From Phytohabitans aurantiacus (GTDB lineage: Bacteria; Actinomycetota; Actinomycetes; Mycobacteriales; Micromonosporaceae): 64,000 bases of DNA. Of the stretch, positions 29,864 to 39,227 are shown piece after piece; positions within the stretch are counted from its first letter, which is position 1, and the number at the start of each line of letters is the position of its first letter. The translations under genes and the position numbers were made by a program. Where the stretch lies: positions 249,528-313,527 of the forward strand of contig NZ_BSDI01000004.1 in the NCBI RefSeq assembly GCF_027923225.1, given 5' to 3'. The notes beneath the pieces are model-generated. The model was given only the letters and a program-made list of their open reading frames with translations. It was not told the origin of the DNA and searched no databases.

Positions 29864-31152
29864 TGCTCACCGGCCGGACCGCCGCGCTCCTCGCGCTCAG
29901 CACCGTCACGCTCCCGCTGTGGCCGTCGCCGTGGTGGGGCGTCGTGGTGCTCACCGCCGCGGTCCTGGCGCTCGCGGCGGTCGACACCGCGCTCGCCGCG
30001 CCGCTGCGCGCCGTGCGGCTGAGCCGCGACGGAGCACGTGCGGTCCGGCTGGGCGAGACCGCCACGGTCACGCTGGGGGTCCACAACGACTCCCCACGCG
30101 TCCTCCGTGCGCAGGTCCGGGATTCCTGGGTACCGTCAGCCGGCGCGCCTTCGCGGGTGCACCGGGTCCTCGTCGAGCCGCACGCGTCAGCCGCGCTGGA
30201 GACCACGCTGACGCCGACCCGGCGCGGCGACCGCCCAGCGGTGCGGGTGAGCCTGCGCTCGTACGGTCCGATGGGGCTGGCGTTCCGGCAGCGGGCCGGC
30301 CGCCCCGCCACACCCGCCTGGCGCCTGCGGGTGCTGCCGCGCTTCGACTCTCGGCGCTTCCTGCCCGAAAAGACGGCCCGGCTGCGCACGCTCGAAGGCG
30401 CCCAGGTGACCCGGGGACGCGGCCAGGGCACCGAGTTCGACGCGCTGCGTGAGTATGTGATCGGAGACGACGTCCGGTCGATCGACTGGCGGGCCAGCGC
30501 ACGCCGGTCCGACGTGCTCGTGCGCACGTGGCGACCCGAGCGCGACCGCCGTGTCGTGTGCGTACTCGACACCGGGCGCACATCGGCTGTACGCGTGGGC
30601 GACGAACCGCGACTCGACGCGTCGATCGACGCCGCCCTGCTACTCGCGGCGCTCGCCTCGCGGGCCGGCGACCAGGTGGACCTGCTCGCGGTCGACACGG
30701 TGGTGCGCGCCACCGTCTCCGGCGGCCGCCACGTCCTGCTTCCCCGCCTCGTCAACGCGCTCGCGCCACTCCAACCGTCCCTTGTGGAGACAGACTTCGA
30801 GTTGGTGGTCGGCGAGGTGCTGCGGCGCGAGCGGAAGCGGGCACTGGTGGTGCTTTTCACCGCGCTGGAACCGGGCGCGCTCGGCGAGGGGCTGCTGCCG
30901 GTGCTGCCCCGGCTGGCGGCCCGGCACCGGGTGATCGTGGCGGCGGTGCACGACCCGCTGCTGGAACGGATGGCCGAACCGTCCGGCGACCCGTACTTGT
31001 CAGCCGCCGCCATCCGCACCCTCGGCGAACGGGACCGGGTGCGGTCGGCGCTGACCCGCAACGGGGTAACGGTGCTCGACGCACCGCTCGACGTCTTCCC
31101 ATCCCGCCTCTGCGACGCGTATCTGACTTTGAAGCAGGCTGGCCGCCTCTGA
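29863..31152 (+). CDS. DUF58 (VWA-like) protein
   Basis: The 429-aa protein has two N-terminal membrane segments (~5-42), a beta-rich region, and the DUF58 core with EYVIGDDVRSIDWRASARRS. A von Willebrand A-like domain (~235-400) follows. The metal-site loop reads LDTGRTS, a variant of DxSxS, so metal binding may be altered. Its ATG overlaps the moxR stop (TAATG). It ends the operon; a strong hairpin follows at 31162-31194. Confidence 0.92.
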   Translation: MLTGRTAALLALSTVTLPLWPSPWWGVVVLTAAVLALAAVDTALAAPLRAVRLSRDGARAVRLGETATVTLGVHNDSPRVLRAQVRDSWVPSAGAPSRVHRVLVEPHASAALETTLTPTRRGDRPAVRVSLRSYGPMGLAFRQRAGRPATPAWRLRVLPRFDSRRFLPEKTARLRTLEGAQVTRGRGQGTEFDALREYVIGDDVRSIDWRASARRSDVLVRTWRPERDRRVVCVLDTGRTSAVRVGDEPRLDASIDAALLLAALASRAGDQVDLLAVDTVVRATVSGGRHVLLPRLVNALAPLQPSLVETDFELVVGEVLRRERKRALVVLFTALEPGALGEGLLPVLPRLAARHRVIVAAVHDPLLERMAEPSGDPYLSAAAIRTLGERDRVRSALTRNGVTVLDAPLDVFPSRLCDAYLTLKQAGRL

Positions 31153-31161
31153 CAGGGCGAT

Positions 31162-31194
31162 GCGGCCAGCCGCCCGCATCGGGTGGCTGGCCGC
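31162..31194. terminator. Bidirectional terminator hairpin
   Basis: Fifteen-base arms (31162-31176 and 31180-31194, GCGGCCAGCC... / ...GGCTGGCCGC) surround a CAT loop with one G-T pair. It lies between the convergent DUF58 gene (ends 31152) and the DUF4360 gene (ends 31209). No T-run follows, as usual in high-GC genomes. Confidence 0.75.
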
Positions 31195-31208
31195 AGTGGT
31201 CCCGCGGT

Positions 31209-31880
31209 TTACCGGCGTGGGCAGTGCTGCCAGTTGAAGTGGTAGACGGTCTGGATGCTGCCGTCGGTGGAGTCCATCGAGAGGAAGCTGGTGGTCGTGG
31301 CCGTGTTGGACGTGCCGGCGCTGACTCGCAGCTCAGTGTTGATGTTGAGATTTCGCATGGCGCCGCACGGATGGTAGACGAGCGAGGCGATGTCGGTCTG
31401 GTCGCTGGCGAACCAGTTGTCCTCGAACGGCCCACGGAACGGGTGGTTCACGAAGGCCGTCTGGCTCATGCCCTGGAAGTAGTACCGGGCACTCTGTGTG
31501 GCGGTCGCACCGGTCGCCAGCGACGCGAAGCCGCGGTAGTCGGCCTTGGCGATCGCGTAGGTGAAGCCGGCAGGCACGTGCACGGCCACGTTGAGCTGGC
31601 AGTTCTTGCGGAAGTCGGTCGGACGGGAACCGACGCCGACCTGCGCCAGATAGTTGCTGTACGTGACGGTGAAGGCGGTGTTGTCCGGCGAGACGGCCAC
31701 CGCGGCGGTGCCCGCCGGGCAGCCGTTGCCAAGGACGGTCACGACGTCGATAACGATTCTGTCATTCGGTGGCGGCACCGGATCGTCGAGCCACCCGACA
31801 GCAGACGCTGGTGAAGCGACCAGCAAGGCAGGGGCAAGCAATGCGAATACGGCGGCACCAGCAATCATCACCCTACGCAT
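31209..31880 (-). CDS. Secreted DUF4360 protein, paralogue 1
   Basis: The 223-aa protein has a clear signal peptide (MRRVMIAGAAVFALL..., cleavage near SPASA at ~27) and a DUF4360 domain. Family features are NGCPAGTAAVAVSPDN, PTDFRKNCQLNVAVHVPAG, DYRGFASLATGATA and PCGAMRNLNINTELRV. Four cysteines (GCP, KNC, PCG and the C-terminal HC) are shared with the divergent paralogue and could form two disulfides. The function of DUF4360 is unknown. A good promoter with a palindrome over its -10 lies upstream. Confidence 0.9.
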   Translation of the reverse strand: MRRVMIAGAAVFALLAPALLVASPASAVGWLDDPVPPPNDRIVIDVVTVLGNGCPAGTAAVAVSPDNTAFTVTYSNYLAQVGVGSRPTDFRKNCQLNVAVHVPAGFTYAIAKADYRGFASLATGATATQSARYYFQGMSQTAFVNHPFRGPFEDNWFASDQTDIASLVYHPCGAMRNLNINTELRVSAGTSNTATTTSFLSMDSTDGSIQTVYHFNWQHCPRR

Positions 31881-31920
31881 GGAACTCCCTTTCCGATGCA
31901 GATGGGATGGTGCGCGCGCT

Positions 31921-31955
31921 CGGCCATATTATGGCCGGTGATAGAGAGAGGTCAA
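31921..31955 (-). promoter_or_regulatory. Promoter and palindromic operator of DUF4360 paralogue 1
   Basis: On the minus strand TTGACC (31950-31955), a 16 bp spacer and CATAAT (31928-31933) form a strong promoter. The perfect palindrome CGGCCATA-T-TATGGCCG (31921-31937) covers the -10, as expected for a repressor site. The surrounding 229 bp divergent gap is unusually AT-rich for this window. Confidence 0.6.
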
Positions 31956-32109
31956 TGCAGTCTTTTTGTGGGCGAGATCTTGTCAGTTTTGGGTAGGACG
32001 AGTTGACCAATTGACGTCCTTGTATTTGATTTTTAACACCGCTACGCTTCGCCCGGGGAACAGCAATGTCGATCAAATGACGGCGAGTACGCGACCCGAG
32101 GGGAACCCC

Positions 32110-32784
32110 ATGACTGTCCTGCCGACCACCGTGAGACGTCCCGTCCTCGTAGCCCTGACCACCGTCCTCGCCCTTTCGCTGGCCGGGCCGGCACTGTCGC
32201 CGGCCTACGCCAGCGCCGCCGAGGAGAGCGCGCCACCCAGCGAGAAGATCACCCTCGACGTGGTCACCGTCAACGGTTCCGGCTGCCCAGCGGGCACGGC
32301 GTCGGTGTCGGTGCTGCCCGACAACACCGGCTTCCGGATCACGTATCGAGACTTCATCGCGCAGGCCGGCGGCGACGCGAAGCCCACCGACTTCCGCAAG
32401 AACTGCCAGGTCAACCTGTTGGTCCACATCCCGCAGGGCTACACGTTCGCGGTCGCGCGGGCAGACTACGTGGGCCGCGCCCGCCTCGAAGCCGGCGCCG
32501 TCGGCCTCCAGCGGACCAACTACTACTTCCAGGGCTCCTCTGCCAACAATCACGTCGACCATTCATTCGACGGACCACTGCGGTCGCTTTGGCACACCAT
32601 TGACGCGACACCCGTGGAGGAACTCATCTACTCCCCGTGTGGCGCGACCCGCAACCTGAACATCAACACCGAATTGCGGGTCGACGAGGGCACCGTCAAC
32701 CCGACGAAAATAAGCTCCCTTTCACTCCGGTCGAGTGAAGGAAACGTGGAAACAATCGTCCAGTTCCAGTGGAAGACCTGCTGA
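32110..32784 (+). CDS. Secreted DUF4360 protein, paralogue 2
   Basis: The 224-aa protein has a signal peptide (VRRPVLVALTTVLALSLAG, cleavage near AYASA) and the same DUF4360 core as its divergent neighbour: GSGCPAGTASVSVLPDN, PTDFRKNCQVNLLVHIP and NLNINTELRV, with the same four cysteines. ATG 32110 follows GAGGGG at good spacing. The pair sits between the DUF58 gene and spoIIM, genes that usually lie close together, so it looks like an insertion followed or preceded by duplication. Confidence 0.9.
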   Translation: MTVLPTTVRRPVLVALTTVLALSLAGPALSPAYASAAEESAPPSEKITLDVVTVNGSGCPAGTASVSVLPDNTGFRITYRDFIAQAGGDAKPTDFRKNCQVNLLVHIPQGYTFAVARADYVGRARLEAGAVGLQRTNYYFQGSSANNHVDHSFDGPLRSLWHTIDATPVEELIYSPCGATRNLNINTELRVDEGTVNPTKISSLSLRSSEGNVETIVQFQWKTC

Positions 32785-32797
32785 CGTTCCCCGGCTG

Positions 32798-32840
32798 AAA
32801 GCAAGGCGTCCTTCTCACGACGTGAGGGACGCCTTGCTTT
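32798..32840. terminator. Terminator hairpin with the GAGGGACGCC motif
   Basis: Arms AAAGCAAGGCGTCC (32798-32811) and GGACGCCTTGCTTT (32827-32840) pair perfectly, with an inner CTCACG-A-CGTGAG stem and a two-base bulge. It lies between the convergent DUF4360 and spoIIM genes and includes the last codons of spoIIM. The same GAGGGACGCC core occurs in the hairpin at 45352-45403. Confidence 0.8.
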
Positions 32841-33777
32841 GTTTGGAAGCTTTCCTACCCAGGACTACGACGTACGTCAGGAACGCGAGCCAGACCGCCG
32901 CGCCGATGCCGACCCGGAAGACCGCGGGCAACGGCGAAGGCGTCACGAACGCCTCGATCAGCCCCGCCACCGCGAACAATCCGATCAGCCCCACCGCCAC
33001 CAACATCCCGGAGCGGCCCGCGTCGGCGACGGCCCGCCCTCGGCTGCGGTGCGGACCGGGCGCGATCCACGCCCAGCCGATCCGCAGGCCCACACCGGCC
33101 GCCACGTAGATCCCCGTCAGCTCAAGCAATCCATGCGGCAGGATCAGCCCGAAGAAGAGGTCGCCGCGGTCGTACGAGAGCATCACCCCGCCGACCACGC
33201 CGATGTTGAGCGCGTTGTTCCACAGCAGCCACAACACCGGCACGATGAGCACCCCCGCGGCGAGGCACTGCGCCGCCAGCCAGGCGTTGTGCGTCCACAG
33301 GTGGAAGGCGAAGGTCGCCGGCATGAACTCGCTGTAGTAGCCCGCGAACTCCGACTCCACCAGCTCGCGGGCGGCGTCTTCACCGATGAACGCGGCAGCG
33401 CTCTCCGGATGCCCGGACACCCACCACATGAGAAAGCCGGTCACGGCCGTGAAGGCCAGGGCCGCGCCGGTACACCACGGCAGCGCCCGGTACACGGCCA
33501 GCGGGAAGCCGGCCGTGAAGAACCGGCCCACCTCGCGCCACGACACCCCGGTGCCGCCCGTGATGGCGGCGCGGGCGCTCAGTACCAGCCGGGAGAGGCG
33601 GGCCACCAGAGCCGGGTCGGGCGACCGGCTACGCACCACGGAAAGATGGGTCGCCGCCCGCTGATAGAGGGCCACCAGCTCGTCCGCTTCGGACACGGAC
33701 AGCTTGCGCCCACGCGACAGCTGCTCCAGCCGCCGCCACTCGGCGTCGTGCTCGGCGACGTACGCGTCGAGATCCAC
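32815..33777 (-). CDS. SpoIIM/DUF95 family membrane protein
   Basis: The 320-aa protein (VDLDAYVAEHDAEWRRLEQL) belongs to the stage II sporulation M family, with a helical cytoplasmic N-terminus. Five or more membrane segments follow from ~110 on, and the conserved region NNALNIGVVGGV and LPHGLLELTGIYVAAGVG is present. In Bacillus, SpoIIM is part of an engulfment hydrolase complex; in actinobacteria its role is unproven. GTG 33777 fits relatives; ATG 33786 is an alternative. It is divergent from an RDD protein gene, the standard arrangement. Confidence 0.9.
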   Translation of the reverse strand: MDLDAYVAEHDAEWRRLEQLSRGRKLSVSEADELVALYQRAATHLSVVRSRSPDPALVARLSRLVLSARAAITGGTGVSWREVGRFFTAGFPLAVYRALPWCTGAALAFTAVTGFLMWWVSGHPESAAAFIGEDAARELVESEFAGYYSEFMPATFAFHLWTHNAWLAAQCLAAGVLIVPVLWLLWNNALNIGVVGGVMLSYDRGDLFFGLILPHGLLELTGIYVAAGVGLRIGWAWIAPGPHRSRGRAVADAGRSGMLVAVGLIGLFAVAGLIEAFVTPSPLPAVFRVGIGAAVWLAFLTYVVVLGRKASKQSKASLTS

Positions 33778-33784
33778 GCCGCAC

Positions 33785-33796
33785 ATGGTGTTCACT
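33785..33796. promoter_or_regulatory. Back-to-back -10 elements of spoIIM and the RDD gene
   Basis: CACCAT (minus strand, 33785-33790) lies 7 bp from the spoIIM GTG, and TTCACT (plus strand, 33791-33796) lies 6 bp from the RDD GTG. Only 25 bp separate the two starts, so both transcripts could be leaderless and their promoters would overlap. The -35 regions are not clear. Confidence 0.35.
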
Positions 33797-33802
33797 GGTC
33801 GG

Positions 33803-34888
33803 GTGAACGCGCAAGGGGGGTCGGCGAGCCGTCCCGTCGACGGTCTCGTCAACGGGGAGGCCGTCGAGCTGGAGGTGCGGGTCGCGCGGGTCGGTTCCAG
33901 AGTGCTCGCGCTGCTCGTCGACATCGCCGTCCAGGCGGGAATCGCCCTGGTCCTGGCCATCATCGGCGGCGCCGTCATCACCACCGTGCGCGCCGATGCC
34001 GCCCTCGAAGGCGCGCTGCTCACCGTCGGCATCGTGCTGGTGCTGGTCGGCTACCCGGTGATATGCGAGACGTTGAGCGGCGGCCGCACCGTCGGCAAGC
34101 TCGCGGTGGGGCTGAGGGTGGTCCGCGACGACGGCGGTCCTGTCCGGTTCCGCCACGCGCTGACCCGATCCCTGGTCAGCGTCGCCGTCGAGTGGCCCGG
34201 CCTGGTACTGCCGCTCGTCACCTGGATCGCGAGCCTCGCCACGATGCTGAGCAACCCGCGCGGCAAGCGCCTCGGCGACCTGGCCGCCGGCACGATGGTC
34301 ATCCACGAGCGCACCCCGGCCTCGTGGGGCTGGGTGCCCGGCATGCCGCTGCCGCTCGCGAGTTGGGCGGCCACACTCGACCTGACCGGGCTCGACGACG
34401 ACCTGGCGCTGGCGGTACGGCACTTCCTGGCGCGCGGGCACGGGCTGGCCGAGCCCGAGCGCAGCCGCCTCGGCCAGGCGCTCGCCACCGAGGTGGCGGC
34501 CGCCACGACGCCCCCGCCACCGCCGGGCGTGCCCGGGTGGGCCTACCTCGCGGCGGTACTGGCCGAACGGCACCGCCGGGCGGCGCACCGGCTGGCACGG
34601 GCCCGCGCGGTCACAGCGACGCTCTGGCCGGGCCTGACGGGCCCACCGCGACGCGTCCCGGCCGCGCCCCGCCCCGGCGAGCCGGGCGGCGCACCCACTC
34701 CGTCCCCGTGGAGCGCCCCGGACTCATCGGAGACCCCCACGCCTGCCGCCGTCTGGGCCAGCCACCAGTGGCCCACGCCGCCGTGGCTCAATCCCGCGGC
34801 GGATCAGGCGGACTGGACCGGCCTGCGTCCACCGCCGGTGGCCAGTACCCTCAGGCGCTCCGCACCCGAGCCCCACGAACCGGCCTAA
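33803..34888 (+). CDS. RDD-family membrane protein
   Basis: The 361-aa protein has an RDD domain at about 20-190. The family Arg and Asp-rich signatures are RVARVGSRVLALLVDIAV and RGKRLGDLAAGTMVIHE, around three membrane segments. A long Pro-rich cytoplasmic tail follows. RDD proteins have been linked to ion or small-molecule transport, but the substrate is unknown. GTG 33803 is preferred on promoter spacing; ATG 33785 is in frame. Confidence 0.85.
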   Translation: MNAQGGSASRPVDGLVNGEAVELEVRVARVGSRVLALLVDIAVQAGIALVLAIIGGAVITTVRADAALEGALLTVGIVLVLVGYPVICETLSGGRTVGKLAVGLRVVRDDGGPVRFRHALTRSLVSVAVEWPGLVLPLVTWIASLATMLSNPRGKRLGDLAAGTMVIHERTPASWGWVPGMPLPLASWAATLDLTGLDDDLALAVRHFLARGHGLAEPERSRLGQALATEVAAATTPPPPPGVPGWAYLAAVLAERHRRAAHRLARARAVTATLWPGLTGPPRRVPAAPRPGEPGGAPTPSPWSAPDSSETPTPAAVWASHQWPTPPWLNPAADQADWTGLRPPPVASTLRRSAPEPHEPA

Positions 34889-35055
34889 GACACAGCTCAA
34901 CCGGTTCCGAGCACCCGTCTGAGGGCAGTCAATTGGTGCTCTCACATCAAAGTTGCGCCGCTGCCCTGTAATGGTTTCTGGCGGGCATGCGCTACAAACG
35001 TGACGCGGAGAAGGCCCGCTAGCAGGCTCCACCTAGTTCCGGGGGTGAGGAAAGA

Positions 35056-35688
35056 GTGCAAAGGCGACCGGCGACGGCACTTCTTAGTCCGCTCAAGGTC
35101 AATCTAGGCATCCTGGCAACATCAATCCTATTGATCTTGGCCGTAGCACTGATCGTCGCCTCGCCACTCGCGCTACGTTTCCTGGACAGCGAGGAGCACG
35201 ACTGGGAACGCCTGAGTCTCATCGGGCAGTCATATGGAGCCATCTCAGCAGTTCTCGCAGCCGCGGCCGTTATTGCGGTCGCTATGACGCTAGGTTTACA
35301 ACAAAGGCAGATGCGCGATGCACGACGAATGGCTATCCGACAGTTTCAGACCGATCTCTTGGCCATGGCGATCAACGATCCAGATCTACTGCAAGCCTGG
35401 GGACAATTTCCTCGACCAGAAGGAGTCGAGCCCAGGCTGACGGTCTACACCAATCTTGTCCTGAATTACTTCATACTGCTGCATCAGACGGGCGCCGCAA
35501 ATATAGATGAGATCCGAATGCATCTGAGGTTCATGGCTACCAGCGAGTGGGTTCGCAGCTACTGGCAGAGCACCGAGGATGTATGGCGGACGGGCTATCC
35601 GAGCAAGAAAGGCGGGATCATCGCCGTCTTCTCGGAGGAGCTGGGAACCTCACCGCAGGCGGCCCAACAAGAACCGCCTGCGGCATAG
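35056..35688 (+). CDS. DUF6082-like membrane protein
   Basis: The 210-aa protein has two membrane segments (~15-40 and ~58-82). A cytoplasmic domain follows (QQRQMRDARRMAIRQFQTDL, DPDLLQAWGQF, TNLVLNYFILLHQ), typical of the DUF6082 family of streptomycetes and relatives. The function is unknown. GTG 35056 follows GAGGAAAG. Base composition is clearly lower in GC than in the flanking genes, which suggests a different history. The 167 bp upstream contain no gene. Confidence 0.8.
   Translation: MQRRPATALLSPLKVNLGILATSILLILAVALIVASPLALRFLDSEEHDWERLSLIGQSYGAISAVLAAAAVIAVAMTLGLQQRQMRDARRMAIRQFQTDLLAMAINDPDLLQAWGQFPRPEGVEPRLTVYTNLVLNYFILLHQTGAANIDEIRMHLRFMATSEWVRSYWQSTEDVWRTGYPSKKGGIIAVFSEELGTSPQAAQQEPPAA
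35653..35683. terminator. Hairpin at the end of the DUF6082 gene
   Basis: Perfect 10-base arms CCGCAGGCGG (35653-35662) and CCGCCTGCGG (35674-35683) with an 11-base loop lie within the last codons of the DUF6082 gene, before the convergent DUF397 gene. They probably terminate both transcripts. Confidence 0.7.
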
Positions 35689-35704
35689 GCTACCCGCAGG
35701 CCAC

Positions 35705-35905
35705 CTAGTTATGGACCTTCATGCGCAGAGAATCCACGAAGGACTGCCATGATTTGGTCGAAAACTGCAGAATGGGTCCTTCCGCATCCTTAGAGTCGCG
35801 TAAAGCGACGCAATCTTCGAGCCTCGCCACCTCGACACACTGGCCATTTCCGGCACTGCGCGTGCTCTTCACCCAAGGCACGTCACGCAGATTCCGCCCA
35901 AACAT
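35705..35905 (-). CDS. DUF397 small protein
   Basis: The 66-aa protein (MFGRNLRDVPWVKSTRSAGN) carries the DUF397 pattern W-x-K-S-x-x-S and CVEVARLEDCVALRDSKD...GPILQFSTKSW. DUF397 proteins partner XRE regulators of the WhiJ/Scr1 type and in some cases behave as toxin-like components. It lies 28 bp downstream of the XRE gene. ATG 35905 is chosen; a TTG at 35926 is in frame. Confidence 0.88.
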   Translation of the reverse strand: MFGRNLRDVPWVKSTRSAGNGQCVEVARLEDCVALRDSKDAEGPILQFSTKSWQSFVDSLRMKVHN

Positions 35906-35933
35906 GGAACTATCGGATCCTCTCAAGATTAAA

Positions 35934-36785
35934 TCAGATATCGCCTTGTGCTACGGCTTGAATAAATTCCACGGACTGCCTCGGAGTAAGCGATGCAGTC
36001 CGCAACGATTCGAAGCTCATCCAGTAGCTTCGAAGTTCGTCTGCGCGGCTTCGAAAGACACCGCCAGTCATTCCCTCGGAATAGACGAGCGGATGGTCGG
36101 AATCTCCCGCAAACTCCATGATTACAAATGAGCCAGCAAGGGCCCGGTGCGCGCCCACACTGAACGGCAGCACCTGTACTGTGATCATCTTGCGGTCATT
36201 TGCTTCGACAAGTCGACCCAACTGACGCCGCATGACATCTTCACCACCGACCTGACGCCTCAGGACAGCCTCGTCAAGAACGACGACCAACTGTGGGGAC
36301 GGGTTCCGCGTCAGCACCGCTTGCCGCGCCATCCGAACAGCGACCCGCTGGCTGTGGACCTCCTCATCCTGGTAAACACCATCGGCGGCTATGACCGCGC
36401 TGGCGTACTCAGCGGTTTGCAGCAGGCCAGGAACGATCTGTGCTTCGTAGTTGTAGATGCTGGTGGCTTCGGCTTCGAACCCGATGTAGGTCTCATAGGC
36501 GTTCGGTAGCACATCACCGTACGCCTCCCACCAGGCGCGCTGGCGGGCTTGACCGGCCAGCGCTTGGATGCGCGCCCGGGCATCCTGGGCAAGCGCGTAG
36601 ACGTCGAGCAGCCGGTCCAGATCTTTGGGCCGGATGCCCGTATGGGCGGTCTCGATGCGGCTCAGCTTTGATTCTGACCACCCGAGCCCGGCAGCTACGT
36701 CCGCGACCGTGCGATCGCCACGCAGACGCCGCAGTTCGGCGCCGAGTTGACGCCGCAGAGTCGGTGGACTGGGCTTCACTGCCAT
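35934..36785 (-). CDS. XRE regulator with DUF5753 (WhiJ/Scr1-like)
   Basis: The 283-aa protein has an N-terminal HTH (LGAELRRLRGDRTVADVAAG, WSESKLSRIETAHTGIRP). The DUF5753 effector domain (~95-270) follows (YIGFEAEATSIYNYEAQIVP, GLLQTAEYASAVI). With the downstream DUF397 gene it forms the classic actinobacterial regulator pair linked to development in Streptomyces and described as antitoxin-like. The second of two ATGs (36785) is chosen because TACCGT lies 7 bp upstream, suggesting a leaderless mRNA. Confidence 0.92.
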   Translation of the reverse strand: MAVKPSPPTLRRQLGAELRRLRGDRTVADVAAGLGWSESKLSRIETAHTGIRPKDLDRLLDVYALAQDARARIQALAGQARQRAWWEAYGDVLPNAYETYIGFEAEATSIYNYEAQIVPGLLQTAEYASAVIAADGVYQDEEVHSQRVAVRMARQAVLTRNPSPQLVVVLDEAVLRRQVGGEDVMRRQLGRLVEANDRKMITVQVLPFSVGAHRALAGSFVIMEFAGDSDHPLVYSEGMTGGVFRSRADELRSYWMSFESLRTASLTPRQSVEFIQAVAQGDI

Positions 36786-36941
36786 CATGGACACGGTAAC
36801 GCAAGCCCGTGCCTCTAAGTGCAACAGACAGGCCACAGATGCACTTGCATCTTCGGTTCGCAAGATGCACCCTGAAGGGGAGTTAAGGCGACAACGGAGT
36901 CGAGGCACAGCCACACCAGTCCACGACCGACGGAGGCAGCC

Positions 36942-37250
36942 TTGCTGGACGAACGTACCTTCGCCGCAGACCCGTCCGAGCTTCCCTGGCAACTGGACAC
37001 CGGCCTGGTCTTCGTCGACGAGCGCCCCATCGTTTTCGCCCTCTACCGCCGAGGCGACCGTGACACCGCGGGTCAAGTGGTCGCCTGGCTGCTCGTACTG
37101 CCGGACGGCAACGCGATACTGCAGCCGACCGAAGGCACGCCGGCTCGGCCCATCCTCACCACGCTGCACAGCGTCCGTCGCCGGTGGATCCGCCTGCTGG
37201 ACGCCGAGTTGGTACAGGTCGTCGGCAGGCAGGCGCAGCACATGCTCTGA
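36942..37250 (+). CDS. Small protein of unknown function, TTG start
   Basis: I do not recognise this 102-aa cytoplasmic protein (LLDERTFAADPSELPWQLDT, then QVVAWLLVLPDGNAILQPTE). It has no membrane segment or motif. The TTG at 36942 is supported by CGGAGG 6 bp upstream. It is divergent from the XRE gene, and similar small genes often accompany XRE/DUF397 pairs, so it may be part of that module (inference). Confidence 0.65.
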   Translation: MLDERTFAADPSELPWQLDTGLVFVDERPIVFALYRRGDRDTAGQVVAWLLVLPDGNAILQPTEGTPARPILTTLHSVRRRWIRLLDAELVQVVGRQAQHML

Positions 37251-37338
37251 CACGGGATTCCGGAGCCGGACGGCGGGCCAGGTGGCGGCAACCACCGGCC
37301 CGCCGCCCCTTGTGCGGATCTCCGTCTACTGTTGCCGG

Positions 37339-37494
37339 GTGAAGGCCTTCATCCCGTGGCTCACCGTGCTGGCGGTGATCTTCCTGCTCACGATGCTGAA
37401 GCTGCGCCCGCTGGCCACCGCTGTGGCGGTGGGCTGGCTCGCGTACTGCGTGTGGACCTGGGTGCGGCCCAGAAAGCACGATCGGGCCGGGTAA
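37339..37494 (+). CDS. 51-residue membrane peptide
   Basis: The 51-aa product starts VKAFIPWLTVLAVIFLLTML and has two hydrophobic segments (~5-20 and ~25-42) and a basic tail (VRPRKHDRAG). TACTGT 6 bp before the GTG would give a leaderless mRNA, which supports the start. The hairpin at 37480-37509 overlaps its last codons. No homologue is recognised. Confidence 0.5.
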   Translation: MKAFIPWLTVLAVIFLLTMLKLRPLATAVAVGWLAYCVWTWVRPRKHDRAG

Positions 37495-37509
37495 AGACCC
37501 GACCCGATC
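37480..37509. terminator. Bidirectional terminator before ahcY
   Basis: Arms GATCGGGCCGGG (37480-37491) and CCCGACCCGATC (37498-37509) pair at 11 of 12 positions around the loop TAAAGA, which contains the stop of the small membrane gene. Confidence 0.75.
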
Positions 37510-37543
37510 GCTCAGTACTGGTATCGCTCAGTACAGGTGTCGC

Positions 37544-37555
<12 letters not shown>
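37508..37555. repeat. Three 16-bp tandem repeats at the 3' end of ahcY
   Basis: TCGCTCAGTACTGGTA, TCGCTCAGTACAGGTG and TCGCTCAGTAGCGGTA lie head to tail (37508-37523, 37524-37539, 37540-37555). The third copy contains the ahcY stop codon and last residues (Arg-Tyr), so the other two look like duplications of the gene end. Confidence 0.85.
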
Positions 37556-39037
<1,482 letters not shown>

Positions 39038-39108
39038 GAAAGCTCCTGTCGTACGCGTCTACTGCACGACCCACTACCTTACGCGGACGGCATTCGGACC
39101 CGTACAGC

Positions 39109-39163
39109 GCGCGGGGCGATGGGTCTTGAGCGGCCTTTCCGCCCAGCTCCCACCGCCCCGCGC
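39109..39163 (-). promoter_or_regulatory. Structured leader of ahcY (possible attenuator or riboswitch-like element)
   Basis: Fifteen-base arms (39109-39123 and 39149-39163, one G-T pair) enclose an internal loop and a second 6 bp stem (GGGCGG / CCGCTC, loop AAAGG). It lies about 70 nt before the ahcY start and within the predicted leader. I could not match it to the SAH or SAM riboswitch consensus motifs that I know. Confidence 0.6.
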
Positions 39164-39227
39164 ATCCCCCCGGTTTGGTTCCCCGCGCGTGACTCGGACC
39201 TTGATCCCGATAACACTGCGTACTCAT

